Shown here piece after piece: positions 45,241 to 55,946 of a stretch of 64,000 nt of DNA (its first letter is position 1; each line of letters starts with the position of its first letter). Location: assembly GCA_028023455.1 (NCBI GenBank), contig JAQFVV010012536.1, positions 1,880,001-1,944,000 of the forward strand, in the 5' to 3' direction. The translations under genes and the position numbers were made by a program. The notes below the pieces were generated by a model. That model did no database searches and was not told the DNA's origin. It was given only the letters and a program-made list of their open reading frames with translations. This DNA is from Epiperipatus broadwayi (lineage: Eukaryota; Onychophora; Udeonychophora; Euonychophora; Peripatidae).

Positions 45241-46854
45241 ATGGTGGACTATTCATACCTATCTGATTTTGCCATTATAGTTTGGGAATTGTATAAAATA
45301 ATTCATTATATTAAAAGCCTATATTTTATTGACTAAGTATAATTATCAAGCTATGGCAAGTTTTTCCACTAAATTTTTTGCAAATATTTTTAATTTCATC
45401 AACATAGATTAAAATTAACATGGAGGTTTGCTTTCAGTTAAACACTGAACTTTTAGGTATACTTACAAATCTTCATATTTTAAGTTTGTATCCAATAAGA
45501 ATTTGAATATTCTACATAAGATAACTGAATATTCTTTAATTACATGTACCAGTATTGTTACATTATTATTCATAACTACATTTGTTTTGAAGATGGTTTG
45601 AAACACAGATATCATCTGAATTATGCAAAGGTGTGATAAATTGGATGATAAATTTCATTTTTCAAAAATTTTATCAAAATCAAATGTTTTTCATATATGT
45701 CTAATGTTTTGTTAGTCATTACAGGAAGGGGTTTTAAATTTAATTCTTTTCTTTCTCCAAAATCAGTGAAAGTCATAAACTTTTGAAAAATATCAGTTTA
45801 TTAGTGCCCAACATTGCCCTTAATTTTTATTTGTGACTTCATTTGTCCATAATGAATTAATATTGTCAACTAAACAATATTACTAACATACTTTTAACAT
45901 GAGGAATATTTAATACTGTCACTGATAATAAATAATCATTATTAAATATTTTTCTGATATATCAATTTTATATTGAACAGTTGTATGTTCCAGTAAAAAT
46001 ATGATAGTCTTCTCCCAACTGTTTGCAGTGCCATCTGTGAATAAATGCAGGTATTATATTGATATGAAGTTTAGCAAGCATAATTTATGAATTATAATGA
46101 AATATGGAATATTTATCATATCTTTGTCAATCATCTTCGGTATTCTCCCTGACTTCATGAAATCTTCAAATCACTTGACTCATAGTTTTACTGTCATACC
46201 ACATTATATATCATTTCAAATATTTCAATAGCAGTTTTTTTTTTCAATTTAAAGCAAAATTTCATCAAAAGTTCAGATAGAAAAAAAACACTATGTTCCA
46301 GACATGCAAGCACCTTAACTTTTTTGGAGGGAGAGGGGAGCTAATAGGTAAATTATTTTGTTACATTGTCTTTTAAATAAATCTTGTGTTAAAGATTTGC
46401 AGAGGTCCCTACTGTCATTTTTACAGGCACATAGTTTTAAGAGTGTAGCCTTAATAAATATTACTTTTACAATGTTTTATTTTCCACCCTTTTCTACAGT
46501 TTACAGTTTTGATTGCCCTAGCAATCTTCTTCAGACATTATATCTTCTAATCTCAACTTTTACAATCAAATTTTAAAAACTCAATACATGCTTAATGCAG
46601 AAAAGGCACTTCAAATGGCTGGGCAAGATGACCAGTTATATTTTCACTGGACGTATTGTATGCCATTGGTTTTACTTTAAACAAACAGCTTAAAATGATA
46701 AAACATTTTATATCATTTTTATTTATAATATCTTAAAAAAATTTTAGAATTTAGCTAATAAATATATTTTTCAGATTATTTTAAAAAGTGTTTTGCATAT
46801 TTTGCATTATGTAAAGTGCTATAGAGCAATCTTTTGTTTCACAGTGATTTTAAT
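45241..46854. other. unassigned AT-rich DNA; possible family G copy at 46115-46310
   Basis: No gene recognised. A patch at 44840-44970 (AATGAAAACAATCAGCATTG, ACAAAAACCATGCTCAGG) has a diverged echo at about 51510-51620. A minus-strand stretch near 45640-45780 gives a 51-residue frame without recognisable motifs. A TTTACAGTTTTGATTGCC with CAGCAATCTTCTTCAGA-like stretch at 46497-46535 is echoed near 10403-10435. Confidence 0.35.
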
Positions 46855-46976
46855 ATAGTGATGTGGAGGTCTTTTAATATATTTATAAAAGATATTAATC
46901 CAAGTGTGTGTGTGCCTTAAATTAAAATAATTAGATGTTAATCTTTAGCTGAGGTTTAAAGTTTATATCTGGGCTA

Positions 46977-47337
46977 ATAAATATTCACATGACCACCACT
47001 TCTTATGCCTGTGTATAACTGTTGTTAAAACAGGCAAAACTCATTATACGTATTGCCACACACAGCAAGCTAGAGTAATACAATGGATGCCAGAAGGCTT
47101 GTCTATAAAATCCCCATCTAGTGCCTTCTCATCCAATATCCCCAGACTAGTTTCTGGCTTGTGGCCTTCATCAGTGAGGAGCCTTGGATCTGAGAGCACT
47201 GCATGTAGATCTTAGGATCTAATGCAACCCACTTAACTACAAAACTATGAGTCTTAAACTGAAAACACCTTCTGGCATCCATTGATTACTCTAGCTTGCT
47301 GTGTGTGGCAATACATATAGTGAGTTAGGCTGCCTGA
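46977..47337 (-). mobile_element. family C element, 361 bp, 13-bp TSD, inside family B
   Basis: It is flanked by TATATCTGGGCTA (46964-46976) and TATATCTGTTCTA (47338-47350), 11/13, both matching family B target sequence. It is an inverted arrangement: the left end (CAATGGATGCCAGAAGGCTT) is repeated inverted at the right (CCTTCTGGCATCCATTGATT). It carries one intact minus-strand ribozyme. Confidence 0.88.
47131..47189 (-). ncRNA. type I hammerhead-like ribozyme, family C, all boxes intact
   Basis: On the minus strand the outer stem I is ATCCAA with TTGGAT (6 bp) and the inner stem I CCTCA with TGGGG (5 bp with one G-U). Core CTGATGA, stem II GGC/GCC with loop CACAA, GAAA, stem III AC/GT in the palindrome ACTAGT, and C at the cleavage site are all present. 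The one departure from the consensus is A opposite A at the stem II position touching the core, which is normally G-C. That could lower activity, so I call it hammerhead-like. Confidence 0.7.
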
Positions 47338-47675
47338 TATATCTGTTCTAGAGACAATCTCTAATTGAATAAATGATTAGTGATCATCATTACTGTATTT
47401 ACCCAGAATGGAAGTAAGTTTGACACTTAAACCATTAACTGAGTTCAGACCCATATGACTATATAAGCTATTGAGCTTAGATTGAAAATATTTTTGTGTT
47501 TTCAATTTCATTCTCATAGTTTTATAGTTAAGTAGAGATAAAAGTTGGTTTCTGAAGGCTTGAATTAGATCCTAAGATAAAACAGACAAAACACTGCATA
47601 TACCACACACAGCAAGCTAGAGTAATCAATGGATGCCAGAAGGATGTGCATAAAATCCCCATCTAGTGCCTACTC

Positions 47676-47734
47676 ATCCAATATCCCCAGACTAGTTTCC
47701 AGCTTGTGGCCTTTGTCAGTGAGGAACCTTGGAT
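47676..47734 (-). ncRNA. hammerhead-like, family C, inactive core
   Basis: All stems are present but the core reads CTGACAA (G8 changed to A). The base before GAAA in stem II is also altered (GCTG in place of GCCA). Not expected to cleave. Confidence 0.6.
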
Positions 47735-48049
47735 CTGAGAGCACTGCATCTAGATCTTTGGATCTAATGCAACCCTCCAGCAACCACCTTTTATCTCCAT
47801 TTAACTACCAAACTACGAGTCTTAAACTAAAGACACCTTAGTGTTTCCAATTCAAGCCCATCAGCTTATATAGTTATATGGGTCTGAACCCAGTTCAGTT
47901 CCCATACATTTTGGTGTCTTTGGTTCTTTAATAACCATTGCCACCAATATCCTATTAGGCAAGATTGGTTTTAAGCCAATAAACATCACATGACCACCAT
48001 CTCTTATGCCAGAAGGCTTGTGCATAAAATCCCCATCTAGTGCCTACTC

Positions 48050-48107
48050 ATCCAATATCCCCAGACTAGTTTCTGACTTGTGGCCTTCGTCAGTGAGGAG
48101 CCTGGAT
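48050..48107 (-). ncRNA. hammerhead-like, family C, boxes intact
   Basis: Core CTGACGA (variable position 7 is C), stem II GGC/GTC with a tolerated G-U, GAAA, ACTAGT stem III and C at the cleavage site. Outer stem I lost one base on one strand (TGGAT in place of TTGGAT). Confidence 0.65.
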
Positions 48108-48190
48108 CTGAGAGCACTGCATCTAGATCTTAGAATCTAATGCAACCCTCCAGCAACCACCTTTTACCTCCATTTAACTAGTGCTCTCAG

Positions 48191-48249
48191 ATCCAATCCT
48201 CCTCACTGATGAAGGCCACAAGCCAGAAACTAGTCTGGGGATATTGGAT
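48191..48249 (+). ncRNA. type I hammerhead-like ribozyme, family C, all boxes intact
   Basis: Outer stem I ATCCAA (48191-48196) pairs with TTGGAT (48244-48249), inner CCTCA (48201-48205) with TGGGG (48236-48240). Core CTGATGA 48206-48212, stem II GGC (48214-48216) with GCC (48222-48224) and loop CACAA, GAAA 48226-48229, stem III in ACTAGT, predicted cleavage after C48235. A213 opposite A225 is the non-consensus stem II position. Confidence 0.7.
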
Positions 48250-48644
48250 GAGTAGGCACTATATGGGGATTTTATGCACAAGCCTTCTGGCATCCATTGA
48301 TTACTCTAGCTTGCTGTGTGTGGCATACGTATATTGAGTTTTGCCTGTTTTAACAACAGTTATACACAAGCATAAGAGATGGTGGTCATGTGATGTTTAT
48401 TGGCTTAAAACCAATCCTGCCTAATAGGATATTGGTGGCAATGGTTATTAAAGAACCAAAGGCACCAAAATGTATGGACACTGAACTGGGTTCAGACCCA
48501 TATAACTATATAAGCTGCTGGGCTTGAATTGGAAACATTAAGGTGTTTTTAGTTTAAGACTCATAGTTTTGTAGTTAAATGGAGATAAAAGGTGGTTGCT
48601 GGAGGGTTGCATTAGATCCTAAGATCTAGATGCAGTGCTCTCAG

Positions 48645-48703
48645 ATCCAAGGCTACTCACTGACGAAGGCCACAAGCCAGAAACTAGTCTGGGGATATTG
48701 GAT
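48645..48703 (+). ncRNA. hammerhead-like, family C, boxes intact
   Basis: Core CTGACGA, GGC/GCC stem II, GAAA, ACTAGT and C at the cleavage site are kept. Inner stem I has one mismatch (ACTCA against TGGGG); outer ATCCAA/TTGGAT is perfect. Confidence 0.65.
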
Positions 48704-48892
48704 GAGTAGGCACTAGATGGGGATATTATGCACAAGCCTTCTGGCATTCATTGATTACTCTAGCTTGCTGTGTGTGGCATACGTATAGTGAGTTTTGCCT
48801 GTTTTAACAACATTTATACATAAGCATAAGAGATGGTGGTCATGTGATGTTTATTGGCTTAAGATCCTAAGATCTAGATGCAGTGCTCTCAG

Positions 48893-48951
48893 ATTCAAGG
48901 CTCCTCAGTGACGATGGCCACAAGCCAGAAACTTGTCTGGGAATATTGGAT
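48893..48951 (+). ncRNA. hammerhead-like, family C, inactive core
   Basis: The core reads GTGACGA (C3 changed to G), and outer stem I is ATTCAA against TTGGAT (a G-U pair). GAAA is intact. Not expected to cleave. Confidence 0.55.
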
Positions 48952-49065
48952 GAATAGGCATTAGATAGGGATTTTATGCACAAGCCTTCTGGCATCCATT
49001 GATTGGCATAGGGTGGCACTACTGTACAGAGAGTTTTGCCTTGTTAAGTTTGACACTCGTAATTC

Positions 49066-50769
49066 AATTTTTAATGGATTTATATATTTTTGGAGTTTTT
49101 CCTTTTGTATGATGATTTTTCTTTCCATGCCATATGTATTTGTTATTCATATTTGGCTTATGATGTTAGTGCTTAAATTGTAAATTCATTTTCTTATACT
49201 TTTTATGTGTGGATTATTATAATTGTTCACAGCTCCATATTTTTTACTCATATTTTGAAAATTCTTAGTTGCCCTTTTTTCAGGAGGGGTGTATGTGAAG
49301 TTCTGGCATGTTTAAAAACAACTATTACATAAATAAAGATATTTTTATATTTTCTATATTCTACAAATTTGGCACAAATTTAAAACTATTAATGACAGTT
49401 TGGCTTTATATTAGTACAACAGATATACTGAGATGTGATCAAACATGCACAAACTCCCATGACTGGAAATATGTGCATGTGCTGGCAGGAAGAATATAAG
49501 GTATATCCCATGAGACATTAAGATTCGTAATACAAGTGCAAACGGAAAGTATATTAAATATTAAATAACACATGCAAAAAGGAACCAGGTTAATGCTTTT
49601 TCTCTTTTTAAAAATTTAAATTGTTAGTTTCTGCAGACATTTTGTGGGTCATCCTAAATACTTTGTAAGAATCCCTTGGGTCGTAAGTTTTTAATCCCAG
49701 CTTTAATTAATACAAATAGGCATAGTAGCTAATAAATACTTTCAGTTTTACAAATCTAGCACTAGGTCATAAACCATATACTGCATTTTAAGGATTTCAG
49801 CTATATGCTATCTTCAAACCCTTTGGACTCTTTACAAGAAGTCTTAAATACTATTGCTTCATCAAATAGTGAAAGAAATTAGTTAATGCTGTTCTTTGTA
49901 TATTAATCCCCACTTAACATTAATGAATGATCAGAGTGCTTTATTTCTCAGGAATACGGAAGAAGTTCAAACTCTGGGTGTGCCAGACCAGCTATTGATC
50001 TGAGGATATTAAGTCCCAGTATTCTGACTTTACACCCCTCAGGAACAATTCAGGACCCAACTGACATTTTATCACTGTGAGAAAATGTTAAACTTACGGC
50101 TTATTTTTTCTGTGGAGAAACCGACAAAAGATTACACATATATGTTCTTTAAACGTGTAGTGTTTATTAGAAGCAAATTTTTTTTATCAACTGAGCAAAA
50201 CTTTTTACAGTGATTCATCTTTTCTCTCTTTTTATCTTTTTTAGCAAACCATTAGATAAATTTATAGATTTCTTAAAAAGTTATTAAAATTTAATGATTA
50301 ATTCATTTAACTTTTTAACTACAAAAAATTTAGCTCTTTGAGTAATTAATAAAACATGTTCAACAACAGTCCAAAAAAAACATATTAGAAAGACATAATA
50401 TGACCATCTGACTACCTTGGAACAAGTTAAGAGGGTGTAAGTACTTACATATTTTCTAGGAACTTTATAAAAAAGGAAAAAAACTGACAACTTACTGTAA
50501 AAATTTAATTGGTCTAATTGCTTTAAGAATCTCTTCCCAAAGCTTTTGAGTGTAAAAGACATCTACTTCTCAAAGCAGTAGGACCAATTTAACTCCAAAA
50601 TAAATAAATAAAACTATAACATTAATGATTGTAATTATATGTTGAACTATTTCTATCATCGTTTTTATAAAAAAAATCAAATTTGTTTAAACTTTTCAAA
50701 TACATTCAACTGTTAGTAATAGCACACGTATTAGTTATATAACATAAGGTTTCAAGTTTTTCATGTATT
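49066..50769. other. unassigned AT-rich DNA
   Basis: No gene recognised. A patch at 49940-50060 (TTTATTTCTCAGGAATACGG, GTGTGCCAGACCAGC) is less AT-rich and vaguely echoes 33250-33330. The minus-strand 92-codon frame at 50284-50562 is the longest intact frame here; it is lysine- and aromatic-rich, I recognise no domain, and I do not call it a gene. Confidence 0.4.
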
Positions 50770-50842
50770 TCTGGCCTGGCCAATGGCGATACTGGAATGA
50801 GAATCGAACCTGAAGTTATAGATATGTGAATATTGCATTTAG
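50770..50842 (-). repeat. tRNA-derived SINE fragment
   Basis: On the minus strand a B-box-like CAGGTTCGATTCTCATTCC follows TAAATGCAATATTCACATAT. It resembles the head of the SINE at 15194-15351. Directly followed by a family C insertion. Confidence 0.5.
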
Positions 50843-50854
50843 GTTGATACTTTA

Positions 50855-51004
50855 AAAGAGGCTAAACTCTCCATACAGTAGTGCCACCCAGTGCGCCAGA
50901 GTAATCAATGAATGCAAGAAAGATTATGCATAAAATCCATATCTAGTATGGAAAGTTTTTGCCACTGTTAATAAGCTTGGGTAAGCATAGGAAATGGTGA
51001 CCAT
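50855..51004. mobile_element. short family C element, 150 bp, 12-bp TSD
   Basis: Flanked by GTTGATACTTTA (50843-50854) and GTTGATGCTTTA (51005-51016), 11/12. Contains only the terminal pieces (CTCTCCATACAGTAGTGCCA, AGAGTAATCAATGAATGCAA, GAAAGTTTTTGCC) and no ribozyme. The smallest copy, showing that the ends alone can be left after internal loss. Confidence 0.8.
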
Positions 51005-51019
51005 GTTGATGCTTTATCC

Positions 51020-51195
51020 AAACTGCCCTTGACAGAATAGCTTAGTTGGGTAGAAAATCACCTTAAATTCAATAGTCATGAATGAAATGGTTTCCTGTTC
51101 AATTTCCATATTAGAACTGTCATTCATCAGGCTAGCAACATCCCAGGAGAATAATACCTCTGAAAACATTGTGTTATATAGCAACCTATGTGATA
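51020..51195 (+). repeat. tRNA-derived SINE
   Basis: A-box-like TAGCTTAGTTGGGTAG and B-box-like CTGTTCAATTTCCAT, spaced about 50 bases apart. The design matches 15194-15351. B-box is degenerate. Confidence 0.5.
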
Positions 51196-52329
51196 ATGAT
51201 TGAATGTATTCGAAAAGTTAAAATAAAGTTTGAAATTTTCCAAAACCATTTAACAAATTATAGCATATGATAATACCATACTGCTACAACTACAATACTA
51301 TCATCATATACTTTAAGAAAAACACTAATAACCTTAGAGATGTTTTCCTTAATGATTCTATAAATTATATGTACAATGAACCTTATCCACAAAGATCGCA
51401 TATGAGTTCATTGATCTGTTTTTCAGATATCATACACCAATATGTTTCAACTTTTCTACTGTAAATTTTACATTTTGAAATATTTCAACTTTGCTTTCAG
51501 CCATATTTTTCTGAATGAAAGCAATCAATATTGAATTTTTTGTTTAATTTTGAGACATAAAGGAAGTCTATTACTCCCACAAAAACTATACCAAGTTCAT
51601 TACAAAATACTTTTTAAATAGAAGGTAAGCAACCCTTTACATATATGCTGAACTGTTATATTTAATCAACAATGTTTTTTTTGAATGTGACAAGTAGCCA
51701 TTTTATCTTTGTAGATAAATTCAATTATATAGGCCAAAATCTCTATCTTTATAACTTGGATTACAAGTTTCCTCACATTTAACAAAAATGTTGATTTAAT
51801 ATAATAGTACGGCAAATGTGTAAAGAGTTGATTATCTTCTGTTTAAAATTACAGTTTGAAACTGTGCTAGTAAATGTATTAGCCAATTAAAATACTTTTT
51901 AGTAAAGTTATAATGTTCATTCACTTCATATCTATTTTAGCGAAAATGCAACTGTATAACTGAATATTCCATAATATCGTATTCAGCAAGTTGAAGAATA
52001 TGGGCTCATTATGTAATATGATAACATATTTTGAAAATTTTATGAAGCTTCTTTAACTGTAATTGTTCTAATGATTTATATGTTATATCAATAATAAGTT
52101 TAGGTCTCATTTTAGATCAAATAAATCGAGTAAATTCAAATGCAGCAGCAACATATTAGAAATTCGCATTGCCCTTCATCGTCCAAATCTGCCTTTTAAT
52201 TTAAAAAAACTACCAACGTATTTAAATTTATCCCCACTTTTAAGTTAATAATTGTCGTGCCTTAAAGTTGCTGAAAAATTTTATATCACTGACTGAAATA
52301 GAACTTTTTAAAACATTAATTACTAAACT
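51196..52329. other. unassigned AT-rich DNA
   Basis: No gene recognised. A patch at 51500-51620 (GAATGAAAGCAATCAATATT, CAAAAACTATACCAAGTTC) is a diverged echo of 44860-44960. Confidence 0.4.
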
Positions 52330-52535
52330 ATATTGGTGATTATTTATCTTTTTAACATGTGTGTGATCAAGTGTAACAACAGTATGAGATAGCATGGATA
52401 GTTGAGGGTCATGTGAAAGTCTGAGTTCAAACCTCCTCTATATTACATATTGAAGTGCAGGTATGAAAAAGCTTGCATTGTAGAAAAAATTTGTATATTA
52501 AAATAGTGTTGTAAGGTCTCCCTATCCCTAGTATT
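52330..52535 (+). mobile_element. family A unit, 3' part, cut by the LTR element
   Basis: It starts inside the ribozyme 3' strand (ATATTGGTGATTATTTATC) and continues through the tRNA-like part (GAGTTCAAACCTCC) to TGTAGAAAAAATTTGTATA. The next unit of the array resumes at 61136, beyond the LTR retrotransposon. The same 3' end sequence is found at 61505-61565, confirming that the two flanks belong to one tandem array. Confidence 0.75.
52532..52535. repeat. target-site duplication of LTR element, GTAT (left)
   Basis: GTAT directly precedes the left LTR and recurs at 61132-61135 directly after the right LTR. Confidence 0.85.
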
Positions 52536-55529
52536 GTAACAATCAAGTTTGTACATTCGCGTAACAGAATTCAGAATCCAAGCAAAAGAGACCGAAGCTG
52601 ACCAGACTAGGACTGTGACATCCCGAGTCCGACCACACTTCAACTTGTAAGCCAGGATTCCAAGACTCAAGACCCTACGAATGACCACCTTGAAATTCCA
52701 CATAGTATACCTCTTTCCACACGGCCGACATAGGTCACGGAGAAGCAATGAGACTCTGATAATTAAAAGAGAGGTTCTTAATTGACTAAAATATCACTAA
52801 ATTTAATTTAACTTAATGCATAGTTTTCACATATATAGACTATAACTGATAATTAGAATTGGATTGAATTAGATCAATAACGAAACAGAACGAAATACAT
52901 TAAATTAATTATATATTTATTTACAACTCATAGCTATATATCACTTATTTACAATAGCATTCAGCGTAGAATGTACAAACATTTGGTAATTCAAAATCAC
53001 TTTACATAAGTAATCATTAAATTTCATAGATGAGTTTAACATGTGCCCATCTTAGGAATTGTTTACAATTGATACATAATTAATCACTACGTTATGTCTA
53101 TAAATCTCGATAAGCCAAATCCTATTACATTTGTGGCTGAAAGATACATAATTATATCGAACTTTGATCATGAATTTATTTACTAAAATACCCATATATA
53201 ATTTAATAATGAGCGCATAAACCAGCTCAAGTAATGATCGATCGAACATGGCTTTCGAGAGAAAATTTCAGAATGCTGAAAGCGTTATATAAAGGTGGGA
53301 GAGTTGGCTGCATAAGATTTTACCAATGCGCTATGGCACAGGTAAACAATAATAGGAAAAGTCGCTCTGTGGATGGATGAAATAACTTCAGGGTTCTTGC
53401 GACAAACGCCGGTACCCTGTAACCGATCGCAATGCTGCGTGAAAAGGAACATTTGTGTTCAGGAATGGCGGGGGTCTTACGTGCTAACCTGGCCTTGGCT
53501 CAGGCTTCGCTACTGCTCTACCCTATAAGAAAAAGATGTGCTGGCAACGCCGTGGCTCCATCTTGAGATATGTATATTACGTATAGCAGCAAAACGAGAA
53601 TAATTTTATAAAATAAGATCACATCCGCCAAGCAAAGAATAGTATATTTCATACTATGAGATACGAGTTAATAGCATATTAGCTCTATCAAATTGGGACC
53701 AACTCTTGTGTAGCCTGGTAATAAATGTCTGCTACTAAAAGGGGAGATTACTACATCTGTACTTTGACATGTTCGATCTATTCCGTTACTTATAGATAAT
53801 ACATATTTAAGGAGGGAAAGTATATTTCTATGGACTTAAGAATTTAAAATATACTTATAAATACGATCAAGGCTAAATTTAATTCTTAAATAAACTTATC
53901 AAGTTAAGTTTTTTTTTAAAAGGTTGATTAACAGAGCCACATTTCACATAATAAATCATTTAAATAATAAAAAAAAAATAGGATTTCGAAACAGCGCAGA
54001 AAGTTGACGCTATAAATAAATTACGCGAAGATTTTCAAATATCTTCTTAAAAAGATGAAATTAAGTGCCACTGTTTCGAAATATTGGCATATAAAATATA
54101 ATAAGCATTTAAAATAAAATAAGCAAAGAAATATAGACACAACCGCAGTGATATAACTTTAAATTAGACATTTATAAAGTACTTTAAATGAAAGGAAAAT
54201 TATAAATAAGTCAGATTATTTAAACTTTAACACATTAAATTTTGGATAGCAATTGACATATTTAAAATATTAATTAAATGGATTTTAAGTTTTGATTACA
54301 TTTTTAGCTTTATCATTATTTTAAAAGGAAAGTTAGCTAACTTAGATAGATATTATTTACATTTACACAGAGCTCTGCGGTTTGAAAAACAAAACAGTAC
54401 CGGTATGATTTATCTGCAAGTTCTTGGCTGTTGGTTTGGTTTAGTTTGACTGGGCGGCATCATCTTTCTCCTTATGTTAGGCTCGTCTCTTCTATCGGCA
54501 TGATGGTGGTTTAGGCATTTCGACGAGAGAAACCCCGTTCTCCCGCGGAGTAACAGCAACAAGATGCTCGCTTTTAGCCAGACATGTTAAACTTTGACAA
54601 TTGTGAAGACTGGCTACAACTCTCACTAACAATATGGCTGTCCTCTTGTTAAAAAATACAGAGTATTTATATGTTTTCCTTATCGGAATCTCCCGCCTCA
54701 AGACTCACTAAACTCAGGAATTTAATTAAGTGTTTTTCAATTTATAATTCAGATCTTAGATAACTTATGTTAGAAACATTCCATAAGCTATTATTATAAT
54801 TAAGATTTTTCGTTGCAAACAATTGTCCAATTTAGATTTAAAAATAACTTAATCTTATCTAAGGGGATTTTAATTAGTAAATTTTTAACTAGTTTTACTT
54901 TTTTATGAATTCCAGGTGTGGTCGTTAATGACACTTGTTTACAACCAAAAATCTTTTAATTACTTGACCAGCTTTTATTTTTAATCTTACATAGAAACTC
55001 TTTCTATTTAAAAACAACCTTTTAACATTTTTTTAAAACGAAAACATTTTTAACATATTTATTAAAATAATTTGCAAACATATTTTGATATAGCTTTTAA
55101 ATATATTTTCGAGAACTTTTCTCTGAAATATATTTAAAACAAGAAATCTTTTAACAATTTTAAAGAAACATTTAATAGTATTTTTAGATAACGGCTTTTA
55201 CATATTTTAAATCATGTCTTTCTTCTATATAGCACAGATTATATATCCACATACGAAATTACAATATTAAACAACTAAATTAATAATTTACTCTTAACTT
55301 AAATAATATAATAACCATTTTTAAAAATATTAAATAATTTTAGGACGCTATAATTTTACTAATCCTATCTAATTATAGCGTTCGTTCGCACGTAAATATA
55401 TAATGCTGTTTAGACAGACATGAACTAATTTTAAATTTATTAACATTTAAATAGGTTCGAACTTAGCACAGATGAGAGTGTCATTAGGTTTGATGGTGAA
55501 ACGGAAAGGGATTGGAGATTTCCGTTTCA
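52536..55529 (-). repeat. 3' LTR (2994 bp)
   Basis: Plus-strand ends are TGTAAC and TTTCA, i.e. TG...CA on the element strand. Near-identical to 58135-61131. A TATA-like TATTTATA on the plus strand (TATAAATA on the element strand) is at 54664-54671. Short frames at 52443-52748, 53052-53249 and 54492-54701 (minus) are repeated in both LTRs because the LTRs are copies; I see no protein family in them. Confidence 0.93.
54664..54671 (-). promoter_or_regulatory. candidate LTR TATA box
   Basis: TATAAATA on the element strand, in the least AT-rich part of the LTR, with an equivalent at 60265-60272 in the 5' LTR. Transcription would start about 30 bases further on the minus strand, leaving about 0.86 kb of U3 and about 2.1 kb of R-U5. 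Inferred from motif and position only. Confidence 0.45.
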
Positions 55530-55946
55530 TATCCGAATACTTGGGACAAAAAAAATAACAAAAAAAAAAAGGAATTTACTTACAGTTGGCTATTAAATAA
55601 TTTGACGCTTTTTTTTTTTACTCATAATATTAAATCAATTAAGCTATCACATAGAGATGAAAACATATAAACCCACTTGCCTGCTACATTCTATACCGAG
55701 GAATTTCATACATATTAGACAATCAATTATTACAAAAAAAAAAAAATACGACTAAATTAAAAGTTTAAAAGCAAACCACACAAAATAGAATATTGTCAAA
55801 TATTTACATTGAACAAACTTTTATATCCTACTGGATATACGTTAATTAATATGCAATGGGATGTTAGTTTTTTTTTTTTATATATAATAATAATAATTTA
55901 TAAACTATATAAAGGCAGATCGTAACAAATATATACATATTTGTAT
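55530..55946 (-). other. 3' untranslated interior of the LTR element
   Basis: AT-rich interior between the Gag-like stop and the 3' LTR. No clear polypurine tract directly touches the LTR on the element strand: GAGTAAAAAAAAAAGCGTC (complement at about 55604-55622) is the nearest purine-rich run, about 75 bases away. Confidence 0.5.

Larger units (their letters stand above)
47428..49044. mobile_element. composite family C array, 1.6 kb, perfect 13-bp TSD
   Basis: Flanked by identical TAAGTTTGACACT (47415-47427 and 49045-49057), so the whole array entered as one event. Within it, segments alternate in direction: minus ribozymes at 47676-47734 and 48050-48107, plus ribozymes at 48191-48249, 48645-48703 and 48893-48951. 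Recurrent landmarks are CCATTGCCACCAATATCC, TATTAGGCAAGATTGG, CCAATAAACATCACATGACC, and the end piece GAGTTTTGCC. The multimer with switched polarity suggests template switching during reverse transcription of multimeric RNA (inference). Confidence 0.85.
46855..49065 (+). mobile_element. family B unit interrupted twice by family C elements
   Basis: Family B sequence occurs in three pieces: 46855-46976 (TTTAATATATTTATAAAAGA, ATCTTTAGCTGAGGTTTAAA), 47338-47427 (GAGACAATCTCTAATTGAAT, AGTTTGACACT) and from 49045 (TAAGTTTGACACTCGTAATT). Read together they give one contiguous B unit. Two separate C insertions account for the gaps, each with its own target duplication. Confidence 0.85.

Noticed and set aside
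50284-50562. 92-codon minus-strand frame
   Set aside because: No recognisable domain, no coding context, AT-driven lysine/aromatic composition. Could be a relic but not supportable.
55547-55571. Poly-A runs at 55547-55571 as the polypurine tract of the LTR element
   Set aside because: They are purine-rich on the plus strand, but the element runs on the minus strand (primer site and Gag orientation), where they are pyrimidine tracts.
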